A DNA stretch of 64,000 nt from Dipteronia dyeriana (lineage: Eukaryota; Streptophyta; Magnoliopsida; Sapindales; Sapindaceae). Position 1 is the first letter of the stretch; each line of letters starts with the position of its first letter. A model generated the notes under the pieces. It searched no databases. It saw only the letters and a program-made list of their open reading frames with translations, and was not told where the DNA came from. The stretch is from positions 32,910,074 to 32,974,073 of the forward strand of contig CM065299.1 of assembly GCA_032871835.1 (NCBI GenBank). The letters are read 5' to 3'. The position numbers were made by a program, and so were the translations under genes. Shown piece by piece: positions 1 through 11,815 of the stretch.

Positions 1-331
1 TACTTTCGCTAAAGATGTACTGGACCAGACTGAAACTACCAGTGATGGAGAGATTTGGACTGGTTTGTTTAAGAAAGGAGATACTCGGGTTGATCCTACC
101 TTGAGAAGGGTTATTGTCCAGGCTGACATAGCCGAGGTGTTGGACATTTTTGTTGGTTCCACTCAAATAAAGGCCACAGCTGAGGCGGTTAGGTAAGTGG
201 CAAGTAAGCCCCCAACTGAGCTAAAGGTAGGTGCTTCGGATAGGGAAGCTGCTCTTTCAAAGGAGGTCAAACAAGGAGTAGGAGGAATTGACCAAGGTAG
301 CGGATGATGCAGTTATTATAGATGAAGCCCT
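1..331 (+). pseudogene. Element J: antisense-type ORF fragment, part 1
   Basis: An open frame from base 2 runs about 64 codons before a stop, then continues with a shift near 285. The predicted protein is acidic and helical and matches no enzyme I recognise. The last bases read directly into 2483 once the solo LTR 332-2477 is removed. The joined stretch aligns with element F at about 26290-26800 and, in reverse, with element H at 54136-54470. In F and H this frame lies antisense to the retrotransposon, so J is probably a minus-strand member of the same non-autonomous family. No function is known to me. Confidence 0.5.
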
Positions 332-766
332 TGTAGAAACCCTGTTCACCGATAATGCAACAGAACTAGGTTTTAAAATTTTTATACAAACCATATCTGT
401 ATATGGGACCAGTGAACTTTGGATCGCAATTATTTTTCAGAACCAATACATACAATATGTATACACAGAAAATTGAAATAGATAAAATCAGAAGAAGATA
501 TACTTACCAACGTTTGGAGGCTCCTTCACTTTTCGATGTGCTCCTGTTTGAACCACTTGTTCTTCCTCGCTATCTCCCGGGACTGGTAACTGCGTGTGGG
601 CGCGTCACGGTCTCAGGAACTTGAATGGAGGATGTAAAGAAAATTTGAAGAAACTCTTTCTTCTCAATTTGGTGTATTGATTTTACGCACACATGAATTG
701 CGTCTCATACAAAACATATATTGACAGATGTGGTTTCATATCTTTATATCACACACGCCTGCATCA

Positions 767-770
<4 letters not shown>

Positions 771-811
<41 letters not shown>
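771..811. repeat. (TA)n microsatellite
   Basis: About 20 uninterrupted TA dinucleotides inside the solo LTR. Confidence 0.95.
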
Positions 812-814
<3 letters not shown>

Positions 815-849
815 TACGCACTGATTTATATTTTAACGAATATATATAT

Positions 850-986
850 AAATCTGCTGCACTCGCTTTTTTGCACAAATATATATCTTAACTCTGCTGC
901 ACTCGCTTTACAAATATATATCTAACTCTACTGCACTCACTTTTTTTTTTGCACAAATATATATCTCAACTCTGCGGCACTCGTTT
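850..986. repeat. About 40-bp tandem repeat, 3-4 units
   Basis: Units contain CTGCTGCACTCGCTTT followed by a T/GCACAA stretch and ATATATATCT. Their lengths are roughly 40, 34 and 45 bp. They lie beside the TA tract inside the solo LTR. Confidence 0.75.
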
Positions 987-2482
987 TAATTAATATATAT
1001 TATATATATATTTAGTATTTACATCCTATGTAAACTCTTCTTTTGACTATTGTTTCATGTGTACACACCAATTTGCATCTAATGCAATCTCTTGTATTAT
1101 TAATTGATATATATCTTTAATTATCATTTTCAAATATATCTAATATATTAAAAGTGATAATAAGTATTTTAAATTTAAACTTAAATTCAAATACTTATAT
1201 AAATGATTTAGTAAAAATAAAATAATCCTATTATTTTATCTTCACCTAAATCCATATATCAACTAACACCCACCAATTAATAGTTAATTAATAATTCATA
1301 ATTATCAATATAATTAAATAATCTAATTATGTAATTAATTTAACTATTAACATTCATTAATTAAATAATCTCATTATTCAATTAATTCCCGAATAAATAC
1401 GTGTCACTTTCGTAACACAATTGATTGGACAATCTAATTAATTAACCGTGACCCTTGTTACCTAAATCGATCGGGCTAGCAAGGGAACCTAATGGACTCA
1501 CAGTATTTTGAGCTCTAATAATCCTCGGAATCATTAATTAAACTCTTTAATTAATATTCCTTGATTATTAACTCCGGTGTTATTCCACTAAAAACCCGAA
1601 GCTGCACTCTCTCAACTGTAGACGCTTTTACACAGACCGATACAACTCGGTGTCCATCGATATAGTTATTACACATGGTGTGATCCTGCACAGTAGTTCA
1701 TAATTAGAGCTGGGTCATAATGTCCGTTATACCCCTTTAATTACATATATCCTTTAAGTACCATTGATTCTATAATGAACAATAAATCCTATTTTCTCAC
1801 GGAATTAGGAGAGTGCTCATATTGTCCAAGCCCCGAATCAACCCTTAAGGGAACTACCATCTACTTCTCACAAGAAAGAGTGGATTCCACTATTGTGTAC
1901 AAACCTTCCCAGCCACAAGTCAAACCGCAATCCCAACATACGGAGTATATTGATTAGGAAATGCATCTGACCTCACCCATGGTATATCAAAGACCACGAT
2001 CTAACCTGAAGGAGTCGATAAGACACTCGGGATTAAGATCATCCATATATAGCCATCATTAGTTGATATATATGAATCTCATCGGTAAACGGATCTTGGT
2101 GAGAGATTCATATAGATCATGGCCCGGTCCTATATGATCACATCATACAAGGTGCCTCCATTCTCATATCTCCATATGAATGATTCAGGATAGAATCACC
2201 GTACATTACGGAATGGACCGCAACTATAGATTAATCACAAATAAAGTACCCATCGTTATTTGCTATCTATAGACTCTTTAGATTGCATTTCTTTTACTGT
2301 ATCCATCCGTATATGACACTCATATACACAGTTCGAGATTACATCCTGCAATCTTGGATGTTAAATTTATGCACAAGTTTTATAATAAACAACACAACAA
2401 GAATGTATTGAACTTTTCCTTTTATTTATTTAATAAATCCATTTACAAATTACATCTTTAGGGCATAAACCCCAACAGCCCT

Positions 2483-2900
2483 GACCAAAGCTGGGGTAAA
2501 TTCGGTTGGAGCGCATGTAGATAGAGAGTTGATGCATATGATACGGAGAGACTCAAGTTCATATATCGTGCCTCACAAAGATTGGTCTGAAGAAGAAAAT
2601 AAAATCTGGAGGAAGAGGTCTAAACTCTATACAGTAACGTGGCTGACTTGGAAGCCAAAATGGATGCTTCCTTTGCTGAAGGATGCCACTTACCAGACTG
2701 CTCAAGCTCTTCTTTCCCTTTCAGACCTGAGCGTTATTGAAGGATTTAATCGGTAAGTGACCATGGAGCAAGCTGCAGATTTAGCTCAGTTCATCCCTAC
2801 TGAATTTGATCCTTCTAGAGCCACTAGGTTCGCAGGTGATGAGGAGGACTTGGCACCCATCTCTACTTTCATGTCTAATCGTGCTGGGGTAGGAACTACC
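2483..2900 (+). pseudogene. Element J: antisense-type ORF fragment, part 2
   Basis: Continuation of the frame in 1-331. Before a stop it encodes a Trp/Lys-rich stretch. In another frame it gives a coiled-coil-like segment containing NVADLEAKMDASFAEG, the version shared with F (NVDALEAKVGASFTEG) and H. Next to a site that reads GAGTGGATCCAACA in H, J lacks 8 bases, which explains the frame change. Homology to F stops at about 2900, at a GGAACTACC shared with F near 26790. Confidence 0.5.
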
Positions 2901-3861
2901 TCAAGTAGCTAGCTAATGCATACGTTTAGGTTATTCACGAAACATAAAGCTCAACTAAACTTGTATGCCGCAGGTGTTCCAAAACACCTTCTCCCTTTCA
3001 ATTGTTTAAGGCGTGTGATCGAATTACAAAGAATGATTTACCAAGCTATCTAGATGTCAATTTAGATACCTACATCATTCAATGCATGTTCATACAAAAA
3101 GAGATATATGAGTGGCACTCCTAATCTATATGACATGTTATCAAAAAATGACAAACATTGCAATATTTATAAAAAATATAAATAGCTACAATTTTTGTCC
3201 ACCCTAAAAAAGCAAGTAAATTACATGTCTTGGAATACAAAAAACATCTTTCTTGGCGAACAAGTTTTCACGCGACCTTCGTTGTTTGGACGCCTTCGGC
3301 TGCCTCCCACAGGCGTACGCACCCTTGGGCCCTACCCATGGGCATGCGCATGCCACAACCCCATAAAGAGCTGCCATGCGCAGCTCATGGCTTTCATAGG
3401 GCTGCCGTTCACAGCTCATGCCACAACAAACGTGGTTGTATGCTCTTCGCACACACATTTGTTGCTACGGCTCGCACGGTCTCAAACTTGTTCCGGTTGC
3501 TCCCAATTCTTCATTCCTTCAAGTCTTCGATAATTGAGTGTATTACAGAAGAATTATAAATAAAAATACTGCAGTTTTTTTATTACAACAACAAAATAAA
3601 AAAAAACTTACCAACTACCAAGAAGGAAATTATAGCGATGATAGACCACCCTTCTTGTTACAATCCCAAAACAAAATACATTGAAATTTTAGGACCAAAA
3701 TTGATCAATAACAATCCACATATAAAACATATATATATCCATACATTCCAATGTAAATATATATGCGAATACCTAGAGTGCCATTTCTATCTAAAACATG
3801 CATATATACAATTAAAAGAAAAATATTCACGAACACATACATCAATTAATCAAGGGTATAA
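2901..3861 (-). other. Element K: presumed untranslated leader, no gene
   Basis: This sequence lies downstream, on the minus strand, of the K primer-binding site. I see no gag similarity. It holds a GC-rich patch (about 3270-3480) with repeated CAGCTCATG/GCCATGCGCAGC words, and AT-rich flanks. The several overlapping ORFs in the patch have no family features and come from its high GC. The left edge at 2901 abuts J without an LTR, so the element is truncated or rearranged there. Confidence 0.45.
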
Positions 3862-3877
3862 CCAGGCTTTGATACCA
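3862..3877 (-). promoter_or_regulatory. Primer-binding site of copia element K
   Basis: On the minus strand, TGGTATCAAAGCCTGG follows the LTR end after a two-base spacer. It matches the initiator-Met tRNA primer site (TGGTATCAGAGC) used by most plant copia elements and fixes K as minus strand. Confidence 0.8.
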
Positions 3878-3879
3878 AT

Positions 3880-4489
3880 TGTAGGGAAAATAAAACCCCG
3901 CACAACGGAAGCATGAGAAAATTTAATAAAATTAGGGTTTGTGTATAAAAAAAAATCCCTTTATAATAACAAGAACCCTAACCCTAGATTAATTGATGTA
4001 TATAAAAAGTGTCGTACCTTTTTCTCGTGACGATTGAACAAGCGCCGAATTGATTCTGCAAGATCTTCCAATCCAATCACGAACGTGAATCACCTAGGAC
4101 TGTATACTTGAGGATGGAAATAAACAAAATCTTGTTCTTTGTGAGACACAATAATCCTCCAAGAGGAAAAACAAGAACGTCCTGCCACTTGTGAATTATC
4201 AATCAATTTGATGGAAACTCGTGTGAACCTTGATTTGATGTTGTACACAAAACCCTTTTGATGTAAAGGATAATAGTGTACTATCAAAAACAAAAACGTT
4301 CCCCTTTTTCTCTTCTTGGCCGAATTTCACACTATCTCATGAGTTGGTCGAATTTTATCCAGAATAAAAACCAATTTTTTTTCTTCCTCTAAATTCTCAA
4401 TTGCTTGGCCGAATTCTCTCTAGAAAATCCCAAGCTTGACCGAAAATAATTCTTGCAATTGCAATTATGGGCAGTCCGAATTTCAAACA

Positions 4490-4579
<90 letters not shown>

Positions 4580-6356
4580 ATGATTAATCCTCTCCTATGA
4601 AGGATTTACTTGGTGCACAAGAATCCTTTCCTTAGGTGGATTTATTTGGTAGTCAGGAATCCTTATCTAAAACGAATTATATCATCCTCTTATATATACA
4701 TAGCTGAACGAAATTTCATAGAATATAATTAGGAGACTTAATTCTTTTCCTAAGAAGGATTTACTTGGTAGTTAAGAATCATTTCCTTAGGTAGATTTAC
4801 TTTGTGGTTATAAATCCTTTTAAAAAAGGAATTCTATCCTGCACCAAGACTCCTAATCCAACTCAATAGTGTATTTGTAACCATATTAAATACTTCCTAA
4901 TTTGATTAGATAAATAATTCCTTTCATTTATCTACTTATCAAATATAGTCTTTAACATTAATTATACTACCAACAGTAGTATAATTTTAGGAGACCATCT
5001 CCTAATAGGAAAAAGATTTTGACTTTTGATTAAAAAATTAATTAATCACCAAATTAATTAATTTTTATTTAATTAAATATTAAAATAATATAATAGAATT
5101 AAGCTATTCTAAATAGCCTTGCCGCCCAACAAATATATTTGGGCAAATATATTATTTTCTTATTTTATTAAATCCATTAGACCTTAATAAAAAGTCCACA
5201 TGTGAACTAGACCCATTTTTACAAAAAGAAACAAGTCCACATGCATCAATATAATTCTAGATGGACTCCTAAATTGGTCCGGTAGAATATATCAAGTGAT
5301 CCATGCAAGTTCGTGTGGATTGGGGATCTTGGCGGACTATCTAGATTTAAGATCCAATAGACACAACCCAATCACAATCAACAAATGATTCACTTATGTC
5401 CGATCTATTTAATATTACTTCATTCCTCTAAAGAACAAAAATTGAACTCTTAAATAAAGATAGAATAAGTTGATGTTACTCATTCATACCCTAGACAACC
5501 TTATTGGAGAAAGTTTATCCACGTGAAGAATATCAGTAATCGCCAAGAGCTCATAGACCGCCTATAGCTCTCCAAGTTACCATATTTACTCATATGACCA
5601 CATTTTGAACTTGGATATTTTGACTTGTCTAGAACCCATGTTTCAATAGACACTATTGAAAACTTAACTTTAAGATTTAATATCCAATGCCTCAAAACAT
5701 CCATATGATGATATTCTACTCTCATTTAATAAATGGAGCCACGATGTCCATATCTATAAATGGAGTCCTCTATCGATTTAACAAATGAATACCACCAAAC
5801 TATCTATGATAGACTATGCTATTTAATCGTACTCATTGATAGCTCAAATGATAAGACTTCCAACCATAAGTCCATCATTTATCTTAGGATTGAGATAGAC
5901 TCTCCGATTGTCTTCGAGTGAAAAATTTTATCCATTGACGGTTCTAGATAAAGCATTTCACTGTGATCCAATTCAATGCACCCAGTGCACTAGATTCTTT
6001 TGCCCAAAGACAACACACTTTGATGATTTTAGACTTATCATAACACATTTGATCCCGCTCAAATGCAAGCAAAAGAATCTATAACTTTGACAAGATAAAT
6101 GCAACCAACCTTTTATCTTAAGTTGTAAATATTATTCGAGACTATCTAAATAATTATGTCTACCTCATACATATCTAGATGTATGCACAATTCTTCTTTT
6201 CTCATATTTTTTTGATTTTATGATTATTTGTTTTTGACAATTATACTAATTAAACTATAAATGCTATGAGATTTGTTAAACTAGAAATCACTTTATTAAT
6301 ATGAAAAGATTGTAAAAAACATTATTACACTCTTGCTATCGAGCATAATCCCAACA
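3880..6356 (-). mobile_element. 5' LTR of copia element K, 2477 bp
   Basis: On the minus strand the LTR begins TGTTGGGATTATGC (right end 6356) and ends TTTCCCTACA (3880), followed by the primer site. Bases 6357-6361 (GGCCA) would be the right target duplication; its partner is not next to 3880, because the rest of the element is missing. The target was the pol of element A. Fragments X (12871-13015, 59275-59365) are homologous to about 4860-5035 of this LTR. No coding capacity was seen. Confidence 0.8.
4492..4577. repeat. Compound (CA)n(TA)n microsatellite
   Basis: About 21 CA units directly followed by about 22 AT units, inside the K LTR. Confidence 0.95.
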
Positions 6357-6361
6357 GGCCA

Positions 6362-7680
6362 GGCCTTACCATAATGAGTTCCTCTCCAAGTGATCTCCCT
6401 ACCAAGCACATTAGCGGGCAAAAAGTCCTATACCCTGGATCACATCCATGTTGGATGGACCCGATAGTAGTTTATCTCCAAGAAGGAAGAATTCCTGAGG
6501 AGCTCGACCAGGCTAGAAGAATTAAGAGGCTCTCAGTCAGATATTACCTTGTAGATGGATATCTCTATAGAAGGGGCAAGTCCTTTCCCCTACTGTGATA
6601 TTTGCACCTGGATGATGCCAAGTGGGCATTAATAGAGGTTTATTATGGGGAATGCCTGAACCACGTTGGTGGTGAAGCTCTGGCATATCAGGTACTCTGC
6701 ATAGGGTATTAAGATGCAAAGGGCTTTGTTCAATCCTATGGACCATGCCAGAAGACCTTCAACTTGAGCCACCTCCCACCGGAGCGTCTGTCATCTCTAA
6801 GCTCTCCTTACCCCTTTGTTATGTGGGGGGTCGACCTCATTGGTCCACTTCAAACCGCTTCTGGACAAGCCAAACATGTTATTGCGGCAACCGACTATTT
6901 CACAAGATGGGTCGAAGCCGGACCACTCTCCCAGATATCGGAAGAGAATACAACGAGGTTCATCAAAAACAATGTAGTCTGCAGGTTTGGGACCCCTCTT
7001 ACCATTATAACTGACCTCGGAAAGTAGTTTGATAATGGTCGATTCAAGGACTTTTGCAACAGCTTGGGAATCGACTTTAGATTCGCCTTAGTAGCCCATC
7101 CTCAAACTAACGGTCTGGTGGAATCCACCAACAGAACTATCAAGAAGCTGTTGAAAAATAAGTTAGAACAGATGAAGGGCAGATGGACTGAGAAGCATCG
7201 CAAGGTCCTCGGGCTTACTATACTACAAGAAGAACAGCCACTTGAGAAACACCCTACTCTTTCACCTTAAGGGTGGAAGCAGTTCTTCCCATCAAGTAAA
7301 AATTAACCTCCTTCAGAGTTAAACACTTCTAGCATGGAAGCAATGAGGATAAGCTTCGAGCTAGTCTAGATCTCTTGGAAGAAAAGCAAGATCGGGTAGC
7401 TCAGAAAGTAGAGATTTACTAGAGCAAAATCGCTAGGTACTTTAACAAGATAGTTAAAGCCCGAAGCTTTAAGGAAGGGGACCTAGTTCTTAGGAAAGTA
7501 ACCTTGAATACAAGTAAGAGGTCAGATGGGGTTCTAGGGCCCAAACTGGAAGGACCTTATTTGGTAAAGACAGTGATCCGTAATGGAGCATCTAAATTCA
7601 AGGACATGAATGACCGATCCATCGATCATACCTGGAATGCAAATCACCTGAGGAATTATTACCCTAAGACAAGGGACTCA
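6362..7680 (+). pseudogene. Element A: Ty3/gypsy (Tat-type) integrase, 3' end of pol
   Basis: Broken frames encode the C-terminal part of Tat-lineage pol. The order is the linker after RNase H, the degenerate zinc-finger region (6600-6760, with a deletion), then the core catalytic domain. The three acidic residues survive: Asp in WGVDLIG (about 6830), Asp in IITDLGK (about 7012) and Glu in NGLVESTN (about 7119). A stop replaces the codon after IITDLGK (7024-7028), and later frames shift repeatedly. It aligns along its length with element B 42890-44180. The upstream part is cut off by copia K at 6356. Integrase would insert the element's cDNA; this copy cannot work. Confidence 0.8.
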
Positions 7681-7861
7681 TGAGAAAACTACCTCCATTT
7701 AGGATCTACTAAAGTACCAAACAATAATATACTCCATTTTTCATCAATAAAGTCTGCTTTCTCTTCGACTATATTCTATAATAATTTCTCCGTACCCAAC
7801 CAGTATCTACACCAGTAAGTCCAACATAGTCATCTCAAGACCAAGGATTAGACGATGAAGC

Positions 7862-8300
7862 CCTCTCGCTATTCTTGAGGCCTCGACTGGGCACCACCCC
7901 CCCAAGAAGGGTTTGAGTGTAAGAGCTTAGTTGACATCCAGATCTTGAGACCAGAAATAGCTAGATAGCCCTTCTGATGTCTTGGTCGGGCTACCACCCT
8001 TAAGAAGGATTTGAGTGTAAGAGAATAGTTGTCATCCAGATCACAAGAACAGGAATTAGCTAGATAGCCCTCCTGATGCCTTGGTCAGGCTACCACCCCT
8101 AAGAAGGATCTGAGTGTAAGAGCATAGTTGCCATCTAGATCACAAGACCAGGAAATAGCTAGATAGCCCTCATGATGCTTTGGTCAGGCTACCAAACCCA
8201 AGAAGGGTGTGAGTGTAAGAGCCTAGTTACCATCCAGAATACAAGTCTATGATGAAGCTAGATAGCCTTCAAGCTGCCTCGATAGGGCTATAGCCCCCTA
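7862..8300 (+). repeat. 99-bp tandem repeats of element A, about 4 units
   Basis: The marker AAGAAGG recurs at 7904, 8002, 8101 and 8200, a period of 98-99 bp. Units contain TGAGTGTAAGAGCATAG, CCATCCAGATC and AAATAGCTAGATAGCCCT. The same unit occurs in B (44200-44760) and, reversed, in F (23640-24240). It lies between pol and the antisense gene, a common place for tandem repeats in Tat/Retand-like elements. Confidence 0.85.
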
Positions 8301-8825
8301 AAAGAGCCCAAGAGTGGAAAACTCTCTTGCTTTAATTCCAAAGCTCAAGTTATTATTGGCTACTAATCTTTCATGTGTATATGGTTGCTTGCTATGGCAG
8401 GTACAAACTAGCTTATAACCACATAAGGGGACTACCCATTAAAGTCATCAAACGACAAGTTTCCTCTAAGAGTTGGGAGATTTAGCGATTTGTCTACTTT
8501 AACACTTAAACAAAATTTTACATCTCGCCAAAGTTTGAATAAGTCGAGTTGTTTTGGAGGTTACATCTAGCTCGAGATCGGGAAAGGCATGAAGTTGTCA
8601 ATCAAATCAAAATTCATTGAAGTAAGCATGAATGAGATCTAAAGTCAGTTTTCATTAATGAAATGGGAGCCTATCCCCTAGAAAGGCTACAGTTATCAAA
8701 CAGGGAGGCCAACCCATGGTTTCAAGCTACATTAAAAAATGATGATGATGATGATAAAGTATGAATAAAGTTGGGGTGCCCACCCCCCTTTCCGAGCTGT
8801 AAAGGCGAGCAGTGAATAAAGTGTA
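8301..8825. other. Element A spacer between repeats and antisense gene
   Basis: No reading frame or motif was recognised. The counterpart in B is 44765-45440. It contains a short GATGATGAT run near 8740. It may hold the 3' untranslated region of the antisense gene, which ends at 8826. Confidence 0.5.
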
Positions 8826-11430
8826 TCAGGCTCCTACTTCTTCTTGATTCTCTTCTACTGCTCCCCCTTCCTAGTGGATCTCGCCTCCCACACTTCCCTT
8901 CGGTGGTTGCTCATTTTGGACCACCATTTCATCTACCCCTTCCACTGAAGGATTCCCGAATGCCTGCTGCTCAACGAGGTCTTCTTCTAAGACCTCATTA
9001 ACCACTGCCATAACCTTAGGAGGGATGGTTGCATCAAGAAGGTTTGCCAAAGATTTTCCCCGGATTTGATCAACATCAAGTCCCTCTTTAAAGGCCTTAT
9101 CTGGGCTTTTGTGGGTCTCTTTTTAGGTTTCTTAAAGGTCCTTCTCAGTTTACACTGACCGAACCCCACTAGAGGTCTCTTCGGGACCTGTGACGGAAAA
9201 GACTAGAGGTGGTGGAGGAGGATCTGTTACAACTGCTTTCTTTCTAGCTCAAGCCCCGCCACCTTCAGGATGGGACATCTCTGCAGCCTTCGTCGTAATC
9301 TCTTCCCTACCCTGGTTGGCAATCACTGATAGGTCGAAAGGGAAAGGGAGGGCTTTAGCAACCTGGTTGGAAGTATAGAAGTATCCATCGTCGAAGAAGG
9401 CGTCCGCCTCAACCTGAAGCTTGGAAATTTGGGCTTGTAGACCTTGGTTATCAATGTCAAGTACCTTTGCTTCTTTCTTCCAAGAATCCCGCTGACTGGC
9501 TCGACGATGAAAACGGAGGGTTTCTTGGTCAAAGGATTACTTCAACCTTTCATGGTTACACCGAAGCTCGGCTAACACCGCCTCCATCCCCTTCTGGCTA
9601 GAGGCTATATTTTATACTAACTCTTGAGCCCGTGCCAACAATTCCATGGCCCGCTCAGCTTCAGCTTCAGCCCTGGTTGCCCAGTTATGGAGAGAAGTCA
9701 CCTGGCGGCCTATGGCCACTTGGAATTTGAAGGCCTGCAAAAGAATTCAAGTTAGGAAATGACAAATCAAACTATTGCATGAGAGAATAAAAATGATGAC
9801 TACCTCGACCAAGAGGGCAGAACCCTTGGTAATCAAAATGTCTACGGGCATTAAAGCCATCGTAGAAAGACTACCCCCGGGGAAGAAAGTGACGAATTGC
9901 CCTATGACTTCATCTTGAAAGGTAGAGCTGAATTAATTTGGCGGGGAAAAAAGGAAAACCCTCTCAAAACCAGCCTTGGGGTCCATTGAAGCTGAGGAGG
10001 CTAGGAATGTAGATGAAAGAGCAGAAGCATCAGGTAAGCTCAGAACAAAGGCAACAGTAGTAGAAACAGGTGTAGGGGAGACTAGAATAAGAGCTGATGT
10101 TGCTGCATTAGCGGTTTGAGAAGTGGAGGCTCATTTACCCCGTACCTTGGCAGCCCAAGATACGATGAGTGATAACTTGGACCTGTGTTAGGAAGGGGAT
10201 GAAACAAGAGCAGACGAAGCCCCAGCTGGAAAGGTAAGCCCTCCTTTTTCTGAGGAAGCCAGGGGATTTCCCAATTTGATTTGGTAGAAGGGGGATGAGT
10301 GTAGCTTGGTGGGATTCATGGGAAGCTGGAGCAACAATAAAAATTAATAAAAAAATAGAAAGAAGGTATAGCCGTCAGAACTGAACTATCTAACGACACA
10401 AAGTATGATGGTTCAAAGTACTTACGAGGAGTATCATCAGATATTCGCAGGTAGCGGTTTACCCAAGGAGAATCGAAAGGGTCAGCAATCAGGAACTTTA
10501 GGTTTAAATTGGTCCTGGCAAGGATGGCCTTTAGTACCACCTCAGATTCGGCAAGTAAGGAATCTCGGCCCTATGAGGGTTTATCATTAAAAGCGGTGGG
10601 AACTGTGAACTCGTACCCGCCTATGAAGATCGAGCTTCCCCATTCCTTGCCCGCTAGGATCCACTCCTCCTTCCAAGCAGGATCTTTTCTCGAAGTGCCA
10701 GGGATGTTGAAATTGAGCTTGTTCTTTGCTTTGGCACATAACTGACATCGAAGCCCCAGACAAACTTCCAATCTGAAAGAGGTATGCTTGCTCCTCAGCC
10801 CCTGGCTCTTGGGTAGCCTTGCTTAGCTTGCATTGTTCCGTCCATAACACGAGGAAGCCAATAAGATGCCTCTAGAAGCCGGGTGTCAACATAAGGGGAG
10901 CTAGTTGTAGGGCGTTGAGAGCCCACCGAAGAGTAGGATGAAGGGGGAGCCTTACCCCGTTCTCAAAGGCCACAACGTGGATGGAGACCATGCATTTGGG
11001 TTGATTAAAGACGTCATAGTTTTTGTTGAGGACTGTTAGGGTGACGCTGTCAGGAATGCCATATTTAGACCTCATACGACTGATCAACCATGACTCAACG
11101 ATGGAATTTTGAATGACCTTGAAGTCATATGGAAGATTCCTCTTCAAAGAAACACCGACAACTGTTACTTGGCCCTTTCCAGCAATGACGTCCCTATTTT
11201 TCTCACCGAAATCCTCACCAACTAAGCTTAGGGGATTATCTGGTCGATTAGAAAGCCCAGTCTGGATAGCCACGTTCCTGTTCGATCGATGACGTTGCAG
11301 GGTAGGAAGCGAGTCGTCAACCGGGCTTCCTGTTCGATCAAGATCTCGTCGAGCCTGCTTTCCTTAGGCAAGACTGGAAACCTCTGTGCCATCAATGAGG
11401 TAATCAATAGAGTCATTATTGATCGTCGAT
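8826..11430 (-). pseudogene. Element A: intron-containing antisense gene (aORF)
   Basis: The gene lies on the strand opposite gag-pol and reads from about 11430 down to a TGA at 8826-8828. Exon 1 (to 10426) includes the long frame 10872-11273 with GVRLPLHPTLRWALNAL, resembling the plant 'putative gypsy type transposon' family (PF04195, Transposase_28). Intron 1 (10326-10425) has a consensus donor GTAAGT and acceptor TTGTTGCTCCAG. Intron 2 (about 9736-9812) runs from GAG|GTAGTC to TTTTGCAG|GCC. Exon 3 encodes an alanine/glutamate-rich coiled coil (AEAEAERAMELL) and an acidic C-terminus. Defects include a TGG-to-TAG stop after LTPGF (about 10875), several other stops and a doubtful start codon. 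The same architecture is found in B. The biological role of such antisense genes in plant gypsy elements is unknown to me. Confidence 0.75.
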
Positions 11431-11561
11431 ATGATAGAATATGTTTTGGAAGCTGAGGAAAAGAGAAAGAACAGAAGAGCTTTTCAAAGGTAGCAAAAGA
11501 GAAGGATTTTTGAAAACTTCAAATTGAAAAAAATCGTGAAGAAATCGATGAGGAAGCCGGG

Positions 11562-11569
11562 TTTAAATA
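11562..11569 (-). promoter_or_regulatory. TATA-like box of antisense gene A
   Basis: On the minus strand it reads CTCTATTTAAACC, about 135 bp upstream of the antisense gene start and followed by a CT-rich leader. Element B has CTCTATTTAAGCC at the equivalent place and spacing, although the surrounding sequence has diverged. Confidence 0.55.
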
Positions 11570-11585
11570 GAGCTGGAAGTGGCAG

Positions 11586-11593
11586 TGACGTCA
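11586..11593. promoter_or_regulatory. TGACGTCA palindrome upstream of the antisense TATA box
   Basis: A perfect 8-bp bZIP-type (CRE/as-1-like) site 17 bp upstream of the TATA-like box on the antisense strand. It is absent from the equivalent region of B, so its importance is uncertain. Confidence 0.35.
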
Positions 11594-11796
11594 GTGAAAT
11601 CTTCGGATGGATGGCCTCGAATCGCGGAGCAGCAGTATCATAGCCAGATTATTTTAGGGAATACACCGATCTTTTCCAATCACGTCACTAGTATAATTAA
11701 TAAGGAGATTTCTACCCAGATTTGGTAACGGTAAAGAGGAAAATTTCTTGATTAAAACGAGGAATCTGACTCCAACCCCAACTCAATCACCGGTGT

Positions 11797-11815
11797 TCAA
11801 GTCGGACGGGACTTC
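11797..11815 (+). promoter_or_regulatory. Polypurine tract region of element A
   Basis: AAGTCGGACGGGACTTC directly precedes the 3' LTR. B has AAGTCAGAGGGGACTTC and F has AAGTCAGGGAGGACTTC at the same place. It would prime plus-strand DNA synthesis. Confidence 0.65.

Larger units (their letters stand above)
332..2477 (-). mobile_element. Solo LTR, copia-like, 2146 bp, with GCCCT duplication
   Basis: The unit starts TGTAGAAACC and ends ACCCCAACA, so on the minus strand it begins TGTTGGGG, a start typical of plant copia LTRs. GCCCT flanks both sides (327-331 and 2478-2482). Removing the unit plus one GCCCT restores continuous sequence that matches the uninterrupted paralogue near 26330. There is no primer-binding site, polypurine tract or coding region, so it is a solo LTR left by recombination between two LTRs. 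The body is AT-rich and unconstrained; the small ORFs inside are not genes. Confidence 0.85.

Noticed and set aside
728..925. 65-codon ORF rich in Ile-Tyr repeats
   Set aside because: It is a translation of the TA microsatellite inside the solo LTR.
3195..3559. Two overlapping plus-strand ORFs of about 110 codons
   Set aside because: They share a GC-rich patch in the K leader, overlap a minus-strand ORF, and show no domain or codon pattern.
6537..6746. Minus-strand ORF over the A integrase
   Set aside because: The plus strand aligns with B integrase over the full region; the minus frame is a shadow.
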